Part shown: positions 10,578 to 20,128 of the stretch, one piece after another
How the letters are laid out: the number at the start of each line of letters is the position of its first letter
How positions within the stretch are numbered: the stretch's first letter is position 1
Assembly (NCBI RefSeq): GCF_013214815.1
Contig: NZ_JABSPU010000003.1
Coordinates: 1 to 64,000 of the forward strand
Direction of reading: 5' to 3'
DNA: 64,000 bases
DNA from: Gilvibacter sp.
GTDB taxonomy: Bacteria; Bacteroidota; Bacteroidia; Flavobacteriales; Flavobacteriaceae
The notes under the pieces: model-generated
Told to the model about the DNA's origin: nothing
What the model saw: the letters and a program-made list of their open reading frames with translations, nothing else
Databases searched by the model: none
Position numbers and translations under genes: made by a program

Positions 10578-10628
10578 TGTAATTGTATTAATGTTTATAA
10601 GTATTATAGATTATCAATTTTGTTTGAG

Positions 10629-11492
10629 TTATAGGCCTCCGCCATCATCATCGTCACCGTTATTATTTCGGCGGGCAGCACGTGCTGCATCGATGGAATC
10701 TTTTCTAGCTTGGCGCTCCGCTAGCAAACGTGCGCGCTTTGCATCAAATTCTGCTTTCTTAGCGGCGCGAACTGAATCACGAACTCGTTTGCGCTCTGCT
10801 AAAAGTGTTTCTCTTTCTGTCTTCTGAGCGGCAGCAGCTGCGGCTCGTTCAGCGTTCTTGGCTTCGATCTCTTGCTCTTTAGCAGTCACTACTGCATCTT
10901 CTTCTGCAGAAAGTGACTCACGAGCTTCAATCTCTTCTTTGTCCTTTTTAGACGTCGCTTGAGTACGTTTTGCCGCTCTGTTGATGGCCCGTACCACTTG
11001 ATCACTAATATCGTTGCGCTCCGCAGCGAATAGCATCACAATGTCTGCAGACTTGTCAAAGATGAAATCGTATTTCTTAGCCTGTGCGATCTCCTGAACA
11101 ATGTTGAAGACCTGATCTTGCACGGGCTGTACCAATTGTCTGCGTTGGATGGCCAAATCGCCATTAGGTCCAAATCGCTTTTGTTGGTAATCCAATACTT
11201 CATCTTGCTTGAGTTGAATCTCTTCTTCGCGTTCTTCAATGAGTTCCTTAGTAAGCAAAACACGTTCGTTACTAAGGTCCACCTTCATTTGATCCACCTC
11301 TGCCAATCTTTTTTCAATATCCTTTTTCCACTGTTGAACTTTGTTGTCCAATTGCAGGGAAGCCTCTTGGTATTCTGGAACGTTTTCCAGAATGTATTCC
11401 ATATCGATATAACCGATGCGCGCTCCGCGTTGCGCATAGCTCAAGCTGCCGATCATTAGGGCAGATACCAAGAGAATTAATTTTAATCGCAT
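10629..11492 (-). CDS. OmpH/Skp family chaperone (second copy); start moved to MRLKLILLVSALMIGSLSYAQ
   Basis: RIGYIDMEYILENVPEYQEASLQLDNKVQQWKKDIEK; signal peptide begins at the internal ATG, not at 11552. Confidence 0.88.
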   Translation of the reverse strand: MRLKLILLVSALMIGSLSYAQRGARIGYIDMEYILENVPEYQEASLQLDNKVQQWKKDIEKRLAEVDQMKVDLSNERVLLTKELIEEREEEIQLKQDEVLDYQQKRFGPNGDLAIQRRQLVQPVQDQVFNIVQEIAQAKKYDFIFDKSADIVMLFAAERNDISDQVVRAINRAAKRTQATSKKDKEEIEARESLSAEEDAVVTAKEQEIEAKNAERAAAAAAQKTERETLLAERKRVRDSVRAAKKAEFDAKRARLLAERQARKDSIDAARAARRNNNGDDDDGGGL

Positions 11493-11535
11493 AGTCTTAG
11501 TCAGTTGAGTAATAGAAAATATCGTGCCAAAGCGT

Positions 11536-14118
11536 TTAAAAGCGTTGACCAATTATAAAATGCGTTTCCCATCCATTAGGCTCGATTCCACCAGGAATAG
11601 GGTCGAAACCGTATCCGAAATCGATTCCCAAAAGTCCAAACGCAGGCATAAATATACGGATTCCTGCGCCAGCAGAACGATTAATAACGAAGGGATTATA
11701 ATCTCTAAAACTATCCCAAGCCGCTCCTCCTTCTATAAACGTCAGCGCGTATATTGTTGCCAGTTGTTTCAAACTGATAGGGTAACGCAATTCTAACGTA
11801 AATTTGTTGAAAATCGTATTTCCATCAATGGTGGATAAAGATTGGTTTGGATATCCACGCAGCTGAACCACTTCTCGTCCGTCCAAACTGAAAGCTCCTA
11901 GTCCGTCACCACCGACAAAGAAACGCTCAAAAGGAGGGATTCCACGGTCGTTGTTATAGGCTCCTAAGAAACCGAACTCCGCATGCGTTCTCAGTACAAG
12001 TTTGTCAACTACCCGCGTATACCAAGTCGCGTTGAATTTGATCTTATAGAATTCCAACCACTTGAATCGCTCTTGGTCAATTTTCGCTTGATCCGGATTT
12101 CCGTTAGCGTCTTGGAATTCTGGATCGTTCTGCAAGTTTCCAAAGTCTGTGCTGCTAAAGAGTGACCAAGGCGGCGTCAATTTAGCCGTAAGGGCAAATT
12201 GAGAACCTCCCAAAGGATAGATCGGGTTTACCGTAGTATTATCACGACTCACTCCAATGGTATAGGCCAAGTTGTTTGAGAATCCGTCACCAAAAGTAAA
12301 GAGGTTGGTGATGTAGTTCTTCAAGTCAAAGTGCTGGAAACTTACCGCGTGTGAGATCTGGAAGAAGTCATCCGGCCATTTCAAGCGCTTGGCAATACCT
12401 AGTGATCCACCTGTGATCAAGAATTTTCTAGATCGGTCTGCGTCTCTACTTCTAAAGTCGAAGAAGAACTGCACCGTGTGTGAGAACGAGGCTGAGAATT
12501 GGATCGGCTTACGTCCGCCTAACCAAGGCTCAATGAATGATAAGCTATAGGTTTGGAAGAACGTACTGGCCTGTGCACGTAAGGAAAGCGTTTGTCCGTC
12601 TCCCATAGGAAGCGGTTTATACGCTTTTCCGTTAAAGATGTTTCTGATCGAGAAGTTGTTGAACGACAGTCCAACGGTTCCTACGAATCCACCTCCACCG
12701 TAACCACCTTGAAGTTCGATCTGGCTAGAACCTTTCTCAACTACGGAGTATTCCATGTCTAAGGTTCCTGAGTTTGGATCAACGTTCTTGAAGTTTGGCG
12801 CGATCTGCTCCGGATCAAAATATCCTACTTGCCCTAATTCACGAACGGTACGTACCACATTGGCCTTAGAGTAGATCTCTCCAGGACGGGTTCTGAGTTC
12901 GCGATACACTACGTGGTCGTTAGTACGGGTGTTACCCACAACAGTTACGTGATCAAAATATGCAGGTTTCCCTTCAATGATACGGATCTCGAAATCTATG
13001 GTGTCGTTTCTTACGTTTACCTCTACTGGGTTAATTCTAGAGAAGAGGTAACCGTTATTCTGATATTGGTTGGTGAGGTCTAAAGCCTCTGGATCTCCTA
13101 CATCAGCAATGCGCTCTTCCAGCAACACCCCGTTGTAAGTGTCTCCTTTTTGGATTCCTAGAACACGGCTTAAAAGTTCGTCGCTAAATACACTGTTTCC
13201 AATGAAATCAATATCTCCAAAGTAGTATTGGTTTCCTTCTTCCACAGTAAGTTCCAGGGCAACAGTATTGTCATCTTTACGGATCAAGGTGTCGCTAACG
13301 ATACGTGCGTCGCGATATCCGTTTTCCTTGTACTTGTCCAAAATAGATTCTTTGTCGGCCTTGTAATCGTCTTCGATATACTTAGAGCGTTTCCAAAAAC
13401 GAAGCGGGAATCTCTTTTTGGTATTCTTCATGGCCTTTTGAAGTTTGGCATCCGTCAAAGCTTCGTTACCGTTAAAGGTGATCTCGTCTACCTTAACTCT
13501 TTCGCCTTTATCAATAGCAATGGCCAAGTCTTGTTTTGTTTCCAAACCAGTAATGGAATCCATTACATTGGTCGTACTCATAATTACCTGAGCATTCAAG
13601 AATCCTTGCTCACGGTATTTATTCAAGATGTAATTCTTGGTAGTGGTCAAGAGGTTTTGCGTAACCTTTTGCCCTTTTTTAAGTTCGTTGTCGTTAATGA
13701 TGTCACGTGCCTTTCTATCGCGGATCCCCGAGATAGAAACATTGTTCAGCGTTGGCAGTTCTTGGATGTTGATCTCCAGGTCAACCACATCGCCTTCCAT
13801 GCGGGTAACATAAATACTGATGTCTGAGAACAGGTTCTGATCCCAAAGGTTGGTAATGATATCGCTCAAACGTTGGCCAGGAACGTAAATGCGTTCTCCA
13901 GTTTTAAGGCCGGTAAAGGTAAGTACCGTTTGTGCGTTGTAACTTTTGAGTCCCGTGATCTCAATATTGCCGATCTCGTATTTGCGGTTTGCGTCAAGGT
14001 CACGTTTCTGACCGTAGCTCGAAAAGCTCAGCAAAAAGAATAAAAGGAGAAGGGGTAGTGTTCTTTTATAGGAATTCAAAAATATAGTGTTAGTTGAGTT
14101 GTTCACTGGTCTTTCCAA
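11536..14118 (-). CDS. bamA: Outer membrane protein assembly factor BamA
   Basis: POTRA repeats and Omp85 beta-barrel C-terminus (RYPISLKQLATIYALTFIEGGAAW...GIDFGYGFD...WETHFIIGQRF). Confidence 0.95.
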   Translation of the reverse strand: MERPVNNSTNTIFLNSYKRTLPLLLLFFLLSFSSYGQKRDLDANRKYEIGNIEITGLKSYNAQTVLTFTGLKTGERIYVPGQRLSDIITNLWDQNLFSDISIYVTRMEGDVVDLEINIQELPTLNNVSISGIRDRKARDIINDNELKKGQKVTQNLLTTTKNYILNKYREQGFLNAQVIMSTTNVMDSITGLETKQDLAIAIDKGERVKVDEITFNGNEALTDAKLQKAMKNTKKRFPLRFWKRSKYIEDDYKADKESILDKYKENGYRDARIVSDTLIRKDDNTVALELTVEEGNQYYFGDIDFIGNSVFSDELLSRVLGIQKGDTYNGVLLEERIADVGDPEALDLTNQYQNNGYLFSRINPVEVNVRNDTIDFEIRIIEGKPAYFDHVTVVGNTRTNDHVVYRELRTRPGEIYSKANVVRTVRELGQVGYFDPEQIAPNFKNVDPNSGTLDMEYSVVEKGSSQIELQGGYGGGGFVGTVGLSFNNFSIRNIFNGKAYKPLPMGDGQTLSLRAQASTFFQTYSLSFIEPWLGGRKPIQFSASFSHTVQFFFDFRSRDADRSRKFLITGGSLGIAKRLKWPDDFFQISHAVSFQHFDLKNYITNLFTFGDGFSNNLAYTIGVSRDNTTVNPIYPLGGSQFALTAKLTPPWSLFSSTDFGNLQNDPEFQDANGNPDQAKIDQERFKWLEFYKIKFNATWYTRVVDKLVLRTHAEFGFLGAYNNDRGIPPFERFFVGGDGLGAFSLDGREVVQLRGYPNQSLSTIDGNTIFNKFTLELRYPISLKQLATIYALTFIEGGAAWDSFRDYNPFVINRSAGAGIRIFMPAFGLLGIDFGYGFDPIPGGIEPNGWETHFIIGQRF

Positions 14119-14830
14119 ATCTGCGTTCTCTGTTTTGATAATTCAGGATAGCCTCGAGTAGATGTTCCTTTCTAAAATCGGGCCAAAGTACCTCTGTAAA
14201 ATATAATTCCGCATAAGCGATCTGCCATAGTAAAAAGTTGCTTATACGCTGCTCTCCACTGGTGCGAATCAACAGATCCACGTCCGGTAAATTAAGCGTG
14301 TAAAGATGCTTATTTATAACGTCTTCATCAATCTCTTCAATCGAAATTATATTATTTTTAACTTTGGAACTTATTTCTTTAATAGTTTTTGTGATTTCCT
14401 CTCGGGAGCCATAACTCAAGGCCAAAGTCAAGGTCATTCGCTCGTTGTCCTTGGTCGCTTCAATCACTTCATTCAATTCCGTTCTGGCCTTGCTGGGCAA
14501 GTCATTCAGCGCTCCAATAGCACCTAAGCGAATGTTGTTTTTCTGGAGGGTTTCTACTTCCTTTTTCAAACTGGAGACCAAGAGTTTCATCAGGGTTTGA
14601 ACCTCTAATTTGGGTCTATTCCAGTTTTCAGTGGAAAAGGCGTAAAGTGTTAAAAAAGGTATTCCTAATTCGGCTGCACATTCAACAATTTCTTTAACCG
14701 CTTTGGTACCACTTTCGTGACCCTTGGTTCTGAAAAGACCGTGCTTTTTTGCCCAGCGTCCGTTGCCGTCCATAATAACGGCCAGGTGCTTCGGAAGCTT
14801 TGCTTGGTCAATACGATCTAGTTTGCTCAT
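14090..14830 (-). CDS. uppS: Isoprenyl transferase (undecaprenyl diphosphate synthase)
   Basis: HLAVIMDGNGRWAKKHG...GH..G and LLIRTSGEQRISNFLLWQIAYAELYF motifs. Confidence 0.97.
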   Translation of the reverse strand: MSKLDRIDQAKLPKHLAVIMDGNGRWAKKHGLFRTKGHESGTKAVKEIVECAAELGIPFLTLYAFSTENWNRPKLEVQTLMKLLVSSLKKEVETLQKNNIRLGAIGALNDLPSKARTELNEVIEATKDNERMTLTLALSYGSREEITKTIKEISSKVKNNIISIEEIDEDVINKHLYTLNLPDVDLLIRTSGEQRISNFLLWQIAYAELYFTEVLWPDFRKEHLLEAILNYQNRERRFGKTSEQLN

Positions 14831-14832
14831 CC

Positions 14833-15528
14833 TTAGAAATTACAATAACACGGTTGTCGACCAAAGGTAAAACTCAGGGTTAGCCCTGTAAATACATACC
14901 AATCGTCGCTGTTTAAATTGCCGAATTTTAAGCTTTGGTCTTCGGCAAGATCCTTTACAGGATTACTTCCGTCCAAGGCGTCTGTTAAGGTATATCTGGC
15001 CCCAATTTCCAATCCGAGAATCATTTTAGTTCCCAGTGTGGCTTTGTAACCCACTACCATTGGGATCGCGAAATCCCAGGCGCTGTCAAATTTACGAATC
15101 ACATCGGTATTAGGGTCCCTAAAAAGGTTATTATATCGAAAATACGTCAAACCGGTGTATAAATACGGTGTACGCTGCGGTCTGCCGGAATACATGCTGA
15201 ATTCCACGAAGTTAAATTCCAAACCGAGAGAAGCTTCTGTTATGGAATTCGTGAAAGTTAAACCGCGTTGGGCACGTCTGGTTTCGCTGGATTTGTTATC
15301 GTCTCCTTTGAGGTTGGATTGGATCAAAGTAAAGCGAAATGCGTGTCTTGGTCCGCGATTCCATTTTAAGATCCCACCAAAGTGCAGGGTGTTGGGCGAG
15401 ATGTAATTGGTGCGTCCTACATCACCAATAAAATTGGTTCCACCTAGAACGGCTCCGATCTCGTAGGTTTGTCCGAAGCTCAAAAAGCTTCCTAATCCCA
15501 TAAAAAACAGCAAAAATAAGGCCCTCAT
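14833..15528 (-). CDS. DUF6089 family outer membrane beta-barrel protein
   Basis: Signal peptide; YEIGAVLGGTNFIGDVGRTNYISPNTLHFGGILKWNRGPRHAFRF; beta-barrel-like; between uppS and nadK. Confidence 0.75.
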   Translation of the reverse strand: MRALFLLFFMGLGSFLSFGQTYEIGAVLGGTNFIGDVGRTNYISPNTLHFGGILKWNRGPRHAFRFTLIQSNLKGDDNKSSETRRAQRGLTFTNSITEASLGLEFNFVEFSMYSGRPQRTPYLYTGLTYFRYNNLFRDPNTDVIRKFDSAWDFAIPMVVGYKATLGTKMILGLEIGARYTLTDALDGSNPVKDLAEDQSLKFGNLNSDDWYVFTGLTLSFTFGRQPCYCNF

Positions 15529-15621
15529 ATCCCTGAAAAAACGTGCAAATATAACAATAAACTTGAGGTATCCACAGCCTTCGCTGTATCCTCCGAGAAG
15601 TAAAACAGTAAAACGCCTGTT

Positions 15622-16515
15622 TTATTGTTTGAAATTGCGCTTGTCTTCGCCCCAAAGTAGCTTCTGGCGAATGGTTTTGATAAAGCTGTCGTGATTGAGC
15701 TGAACCAATGAAATTGTAAAGGGTGCTCGGGTGATCTCAACCTCGGTATCATTGCTTAAAGTAACGATTCGAGAATCCAAGGAAAGCAAATAAGAATCTT
15801 CCCTGCCGTAGACTTGCAGTCCGATAGTAGTATCGTCAGGAATCACAAAAGGTCTTGCATTCAAATTGTGCGGTGCAATTGGAGTGATCACAAAGGAATT
15901 GGATTGCGGATCAATTACTGGTCCACCACAGCTCAAGGAATACCCGGTGGAGCCAGTAGGTGTAGCAACGATCAAACCGTCTGACCAATAACTGGTAAGG
16001 TACTCACCGTTTAGCTCTGTCGCAACACGGATCATGCTGGTGGTGTTCTTTCTATTTACCGCTACCTCGTTGAGCGCAAAGTTCAAAACGCCATCCATGG
16101 CATTGGCAGGAGTGGTCTTAACCTGTAAAAGGCTGCGTTCGGAAATGCTATATTGGCCGTCGAGTATTTGATCAATATGTTCTTTGAGGTCGTCTTTTTG
16201 GATGGTGGCTAAAAATCCGAGACGTCCTGTGTTGATTCCAACAATCGGGATGTTTAGATCTTTGACATATGTAATGGAACGTAAAATGGTTCCATCACCA
16301 CCAATACTAAAGAACAGATCGTAAGAGTCGTCTAAGTGCGTGAAGGTTTCAAAGGCTTCGTAGTCTTTCTCAATGTTTTCATTAGCGCGGATGAGTTCCA
16401 AAAAGTTCGCTTCTATGAATACATCAGCTTGGGCTTTGTCAAGCGCATTGAGTACTGAAGCGATATAACCGCCTGAGTTCTTGTGATAAAACTGTCCGTA
16501 GATCGCGATCTTCAT
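15622..16515 (-). CDS. nadK: NAD kinase
   Basis: FFSIGGDGTILRSI, GINTGRLGFL and ATPTGSTGYSLSCGGPV motifs. Confidence 0.97.
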   Translation of the reverse strand: MKIAIYGQFYHKNSGGYIASVLNALDKAQADVFIEANFLELIRANENIEKDYEAFETFTHLDDSYDLFFSIGGDGTILRSITYVKDLNIPIVGINTGRLGFLATIQKDDLKEHIDQILDGQYSISERSLLQVKTTPANAMDGVLNFALNEVAVNRKNTTSMIRVATELNGEYLTSYWSDGLIVATPTGSTGYSLSCGGPVIDPQSNSFVITPIAPHNLNARPFVIPDDTTIGLQVYGREDSYLLSLDSRIVTLSNDTEVEITRAPFTISLVQLNHDSFIKTIRQKLLWGEDKRNFKQ

Positions 16516-16528
16516 GCCTGAGGCCTAA

Positions 16529-17191
16529 TTACATATTGAGGTATTTGTCCAAATACTTGGAACGCGCTTTTAGGCTGTCCAGATAGGTGTCCTCCGCATG
16601 TTGAGATACAATATTGTAGCCGTAACGTCTAAAGGTCTGTACAATGGTATTGATGCCGGTAGGCGCAATCTTTACCGTAGCTTGGATCAAATCGTTCTCC
16701 ATATGGGAAACAAAAACTCCCAATAATCGCGCATCGTTAGATTCCACAATTTGGCAGATCTCACTAAAGGAATAATCATTGACTCCCTTTTCAATAATGA
16801 TGATCCCTCCAGCTTCATGTAAGAAGGGCGTTTCGCTAAAGAGGTTCATGATATCACCCAACTCAAAATAGCCGAGATACTCTTGTTCCTCATTAAGGAC
16901 AGGCATGATGTTGCTGGAATGTTGCGCAAAAGCCTCTAATACATCCAACCAATTGGTATTCTCACGCACAAAGAATCCCTCCAAGGCATATTGCACCTCC
17001 AAGAGTGTCTTGTCGCTTTCAAAGCAATGCGCATCAGTCTCAGAAATACACCCTAAATAAGTGCCTTCATTATAAACCGGCAGATGGGAATAGGTGAGAT
17101 TGTTGAAGGTATTTTGAACTTCACTCACCATAGTTTCCAAGTTGAAAGGTCTAACGTCGTTAATAATGTATTCCGCAGTATTCAATGCCAA
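16529..17191 (-). CDS. CBS domain-containing protein
   Basis: Paired CBS-like segments (LPVYNEGTYLGCISETDAH; IMPVLNEEQEYLGYFELGDI). Confidence 0.85.
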   Translation of the reverse strand: MALNTAEYIINDVRPFNLETMVSEVQNTFNNLTYSHLPVYNEGTYLGCISETDAHCFESDKTLLEVQYALEGFFVRENTNWLDVLEAFAQHSSNIMPVLNEEQEYLGYFELGDIMNLFSETPFLHEAGGIIIIEKGVNDYSFSEICQIVESNDARLLGVFVSHMENDLIQATVKIAPTGINTIVQTFRRYGYNIVSQHAEDTYLDSLKARSKYLDKYLNM

Positions 17192-17245
17192 TAATTTTTA
17201 TGCAAATTAATCAATTTTAAGGAGCATGAGCCTTTATCATCTTCG

Positions 17246-17253
17246 TATTTTTG
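17246..17253 (+). promoter_or_regulatory. Bacteroidota -7 box (TATTTTTG) upstream of pdxJ
   Basis: Matches TAnnTTTG 18 bp before the ATG. Confidence 0.5.
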
Positions 17254-17270
17254 TATTCAAATATTAAGCC

Positions 17271-17987
17271 ATGACGCGATTAAGCGTAAATATTAACAAA
17301 ATTGCCACCCTGCGTAATGCACGAGGGGGTAATGTGCCCAACTTGCTTCAAGTTGCTTCAGATATTCAAGATTTTGGAGCCCATGGGATTACCATTCACC
17401 CAAGACCCGATGAACGTCATATTCGTTATCAAGACGCACGTGACCTCAAAGCTTTCGTTCACACGGAATTCAATATTGAAGGGAATCCGGTAGGTAGCTT
17501 TGTGGATTTGGTCAATGAAGTGGTGCCTGAGCAAGTCACTTTGGTGCCTGACTCCGTGGACGTTTTAACCTCAAATGCAGGTTGGGATACGGTAAAGCAC
17601 AAAGATTTTCTTACAGAGATCATTGCAGAATTCAAATACAAAGGCATGCGTACTTCCATTTTTGTGGATCCTGTTGCAGCCATGATTGAAGGAGCTGCCG
17701 AGGTTGGTACCGACAGAATTGAGTTGTATACAGAAGCTTTTGCCAGTGGTTACGGTGAGGGGAATAAGCAAGCCGTTAAACCCTATGCTGAATGCGCTCA
17801 GTTAGCGCACGAGCTTGGTTTGGGAATTAATGCAGGACACGATCTTTCCCTAGATAATGTTGCCTTCTTTGCGCAAGAGGTTCCACATTTGGCAGAAGTA
17901 TCCATAGGTCACGCCTTGATCTCAGAATCCTTGTACTTAGGCTTAGAAAATGTGGTGAATATGTATATCCATAAATTACAATCATGA
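17271..17987 (+). CDS. pdxJ: Pyridoxine 5'-phosphate synthase
   Basis: [19 protein letters not shown].., [25 protein letters not shown] and [12 protein letters not shown] motifs. Confidence 0.97.
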   Translation: MTRLSVNINKIATLRNARGGNVPNLLQVASDIQDFGAHGITIHPRPDERHIRYQDARDLKAFVHTEFNIEGNPVGSFVDLVNEVVPEQVTLVPDSVDVLTSNAGWDTVKHKDFLTEIIAEFKYKGMRTSIFVDPVAAMIEGAAEVGTDRIELYTEAFASGYGEGNKQAVKPYAECAQLAHELGLGINAGHDLSLDNVAFFAQEVPHLAEVSIGHALISESLYLGLENVVNMYIHKLQS

Positions 17988-18748
17988 GTTTATTGCACTC
18001 TAGAATTGTCGGAGAGGGACAGCCTTTGATCATTCTTCACGGCTTTTTAGGCATGGGAGACAATTGGAAGACCTTGGCCAATAAATTTGCAGAAGCTGGA
18101 TTTCAGGTGCATTTGGTGGATCAAAGAAACCACGGGCGCAGCTTTCACGATTCCGGATTTTCTTATGCTTTAATGGCTCAAGACCTGCTCGCATATTTGG
18201 ACCATTATGGAATTGAATCGGCCAGTTTTATTGGGCACTCTATGGGCGGAAAAACGCTCATGGAATTCGCTACGCAAAATCCGCAGCGCGTGTCTAAAAT
18301 GATCGATGCAGATATCGCTCCAAAAGCTTATCCACAGCACCATCAGGCTATATTAAACGGATTGACCGTTCTTTGGGAAGCCTCATTAACAGGGCGTTCT
18401 CAAGCGGATGAGCTGCTGAGTCAATACGTTGCTGAACCCGGTGTGAGACAGTTTTTATTGAAGAATCTCTACTGGGTTGATAAAGGTGTTTTGGGGCTTC
18501 GGATGAACCTTCCCGCTTTGAAGCAGCATATTGAAGAAGTGGGCAAACCTTTGGCAGTTGAGGCACGCTTTGATGGACCGAGTTTGTTTCTTAAAGGTGC
18601 AAAATCAGACTATATACTTCCTGTGGATGAAATCATGATTAAAAGACATTTTCCTGCGGCAATCATCGATGAGGTCTCCGCCGCTGGACATTGGCTACAT
18701 GCCGAAAATCCTAGGGAATTTTACCAAAATGTTATAGATTTTTTATAA
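17984..18748 (+). CDS. Alpha/beta fold hydrolase (YbfF-like)
   Basis: [33 protein letters not shown] nucleophile elbow and [10 protein letters not shown]. Confidence 0.93.
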   Translation: MSLLHSRIVGEGQPLIILHGFLGMGDNWKTLANKFAEAGFQVHLVDQRNHGRSFHDSGFSYALMAQDLLAYLDHYGIESASFIGHSMGGKTLMEFATQNPQRVSKMIDADIAPKAYPQHHQAILNGLTVLWEASLTGRSQADELLSQYVAEPGVRQFLLKNLYWVDKGVLGLRMNLPALKQHIEEVGKPLAVEARFDGPSLFLKGAKSDYILPVDEIMIKRHFPAAIIDEVSAAGHWLHAENPREFYQNVIDFL

Positions 18749-18803
18749 CATTGCACAACATTTATTATGTATGCATAATAAATAGGTAGTGCTTAAAAAG
18801 AAC

Positions 18804-18811
18804 TACCTTTG
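18804..18811 (+). promoter_or_regulatory. Bacteroidota -7 box (TACCTTTG) upstream of the FadL-like gene
   Basis: TAnnTTTG match about 43 bp before the ATG. Confidence 0.55.
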
Positions 18812-18853
18812 TAATTGAACTAATACTACAATCTAATTTTTTAATCCCTTTTT

Positions 18854-20104
18854 ATGAAAAAATTACTCATTTTCGCTGTTTTTGCGTTGACTGCGGCGGT
18901 GACTTATGCAGGTGGATACCGTGTGAGTCTTCAGGGGCAGAAATCTCTGGCTATGGGACACACGGGTGTGGCAGTCGTAAACAGTGCCGAATTGGTGTTT
19001 TTTAACCCTGCCGGTATGGTCTACCTGGAAAACAAACTGAACATCTCTGCTGGTGTTTCTGGTGTTTTCGCTGATGTAAAATTTCAGAATGCAGAATTCG
19101 GATATTCCACAGAGACTGATAGCCCTGTTGGAACTCCATTTTATCTGTATGCTTCTTACAAAGCTAACGACTGGTTAGCCTTTGGTCTTGGTGTTTACAC
19201 GCCTTATGGTAGTTCTGTTGAATATCCGAATGACTGGGAAGGATCTCACTTAGTGAACAACATTGAGTTGGCTGCGATCTTTGTACAACCAACGGTTTCT
19301 GTAAAGATCTTTGACGAGTTGAGTATCGGTGGTGGACCTATTTACGTGACTGGTTCTGTAAACTTCAACAGAAACTTGAACCGAACTTTATCTGACTTAG
19401 ACGGCAACCGAACAAACGTTACTGTTGATGCTTCTGGTGTTAATGCTTGGGGTTATACTATTGGTGCGATGTTCAAACCAACTGATAAGATCAATATTGG
19501 ATTCAATTACCGTTCAGAAATTATTCTAGACGCTGAAGGCGGAGAGGCTGACTTTGAGAATGTACCAAACTCACCTTTGACTCCTTTTGCGGATACTACT
19601 TTTGATGCGTCCTTGCCACTTCCGGCAGAATTGACCGTTGGTTTCTCTTACCAATTCCACAGCAAGTGGTTGTTTGCTTTTGACTTCAACCGTGCGTTCT
19701 GGGATGTGTACAATTCATTAGATATTGACTTTGCAGATCCTAACATTCCGGACTCATTCAACCGTAGAAACTATAAGAATGCTTCTATTTACCGTTTTGG
19801 TTTGCAGTATGAAGCTACTTCTAAGTTTACTTTACGTGCAGGTTACTACTTTGATGAGTCTCCGGTACAGGACGGATTCTTCGCTCCGGAAACTCCTCGT
19901 AACGATTCACAAGGGTACACTGCTGGTTTGACCTTCAACTTGAGTGATCGTTTCCAGATCGACGCTTCTTTCCTTTATTTGAGATTTAAAGAAGTTGATG
20001 CTTCTTACGATTTCTATTTTGAGGATGGTGTTGCCGTTCCATTTGGAGGGACTTACAAGTCGAGCTCTTTCATTCCAGGTCTTGGAATCTCTTATAGAAT
20101 GTAA
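18854..20104 (+). CDS. OmpP1/FadL family outer membrane transporter
   Basis: GGYRVSLQGQKSLAMGHTGVAVVNSAELVFFNPAGMVYLENKLNISAG and C-terminal beta-barrel. Confidence 0.93.
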   Translation: MKKLLIFAVFALTAAVTYAGGYRVSLQGQKSLAMGHTGVAVVNSAELVFFNPAGMVYLENKLNISAGVSGVFADVKFQNAEFGYSTETDSPVGTPFYLYASYKANDWLAFGLGVYTPYGSSVEYPNDWEGSHLVNNIELAAIFVQPTVSVKIFDELSIGGGPIYVTGSVNFNRNLNRTLSDLDGNRTNVTVDASGVNAWGYTIGAMFKPTDKINIGFNYRSEIILDAEGGEADFENVPNSPLTPFADTTFDASLPLPAELTVGFSYQFHSKWLFAFDFNRAFWDVYNSLDIDFADPNIPDSFNRRNYKNASIYRFGLQYEATSKFTLRAGYYFDESPVQDGFFAPETPRNDSQGYTAGLTFNLSDRFQIDASFLYLRFKEVDASYDFYFEDGVAVPFGGTYKSSSFIPGLGISYRM

Positions 20105-20128
20105 TCACAACTTAATCTGATAAGCCAT

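Noticed and set aside
10408-10827. 139-aa plus-strand ORF
   Set aside because: Antisense to both ompH genes and their intergenic gap; low-complexity Ser/Arg tail mirrors the acidic/Ala-rich ompH coding strand.
13228-13827. 199-aa plus-strand ORF
   Set aside because: Lies wholly antisense to bamA; composition and lack of motifs fit a shadow ORF.
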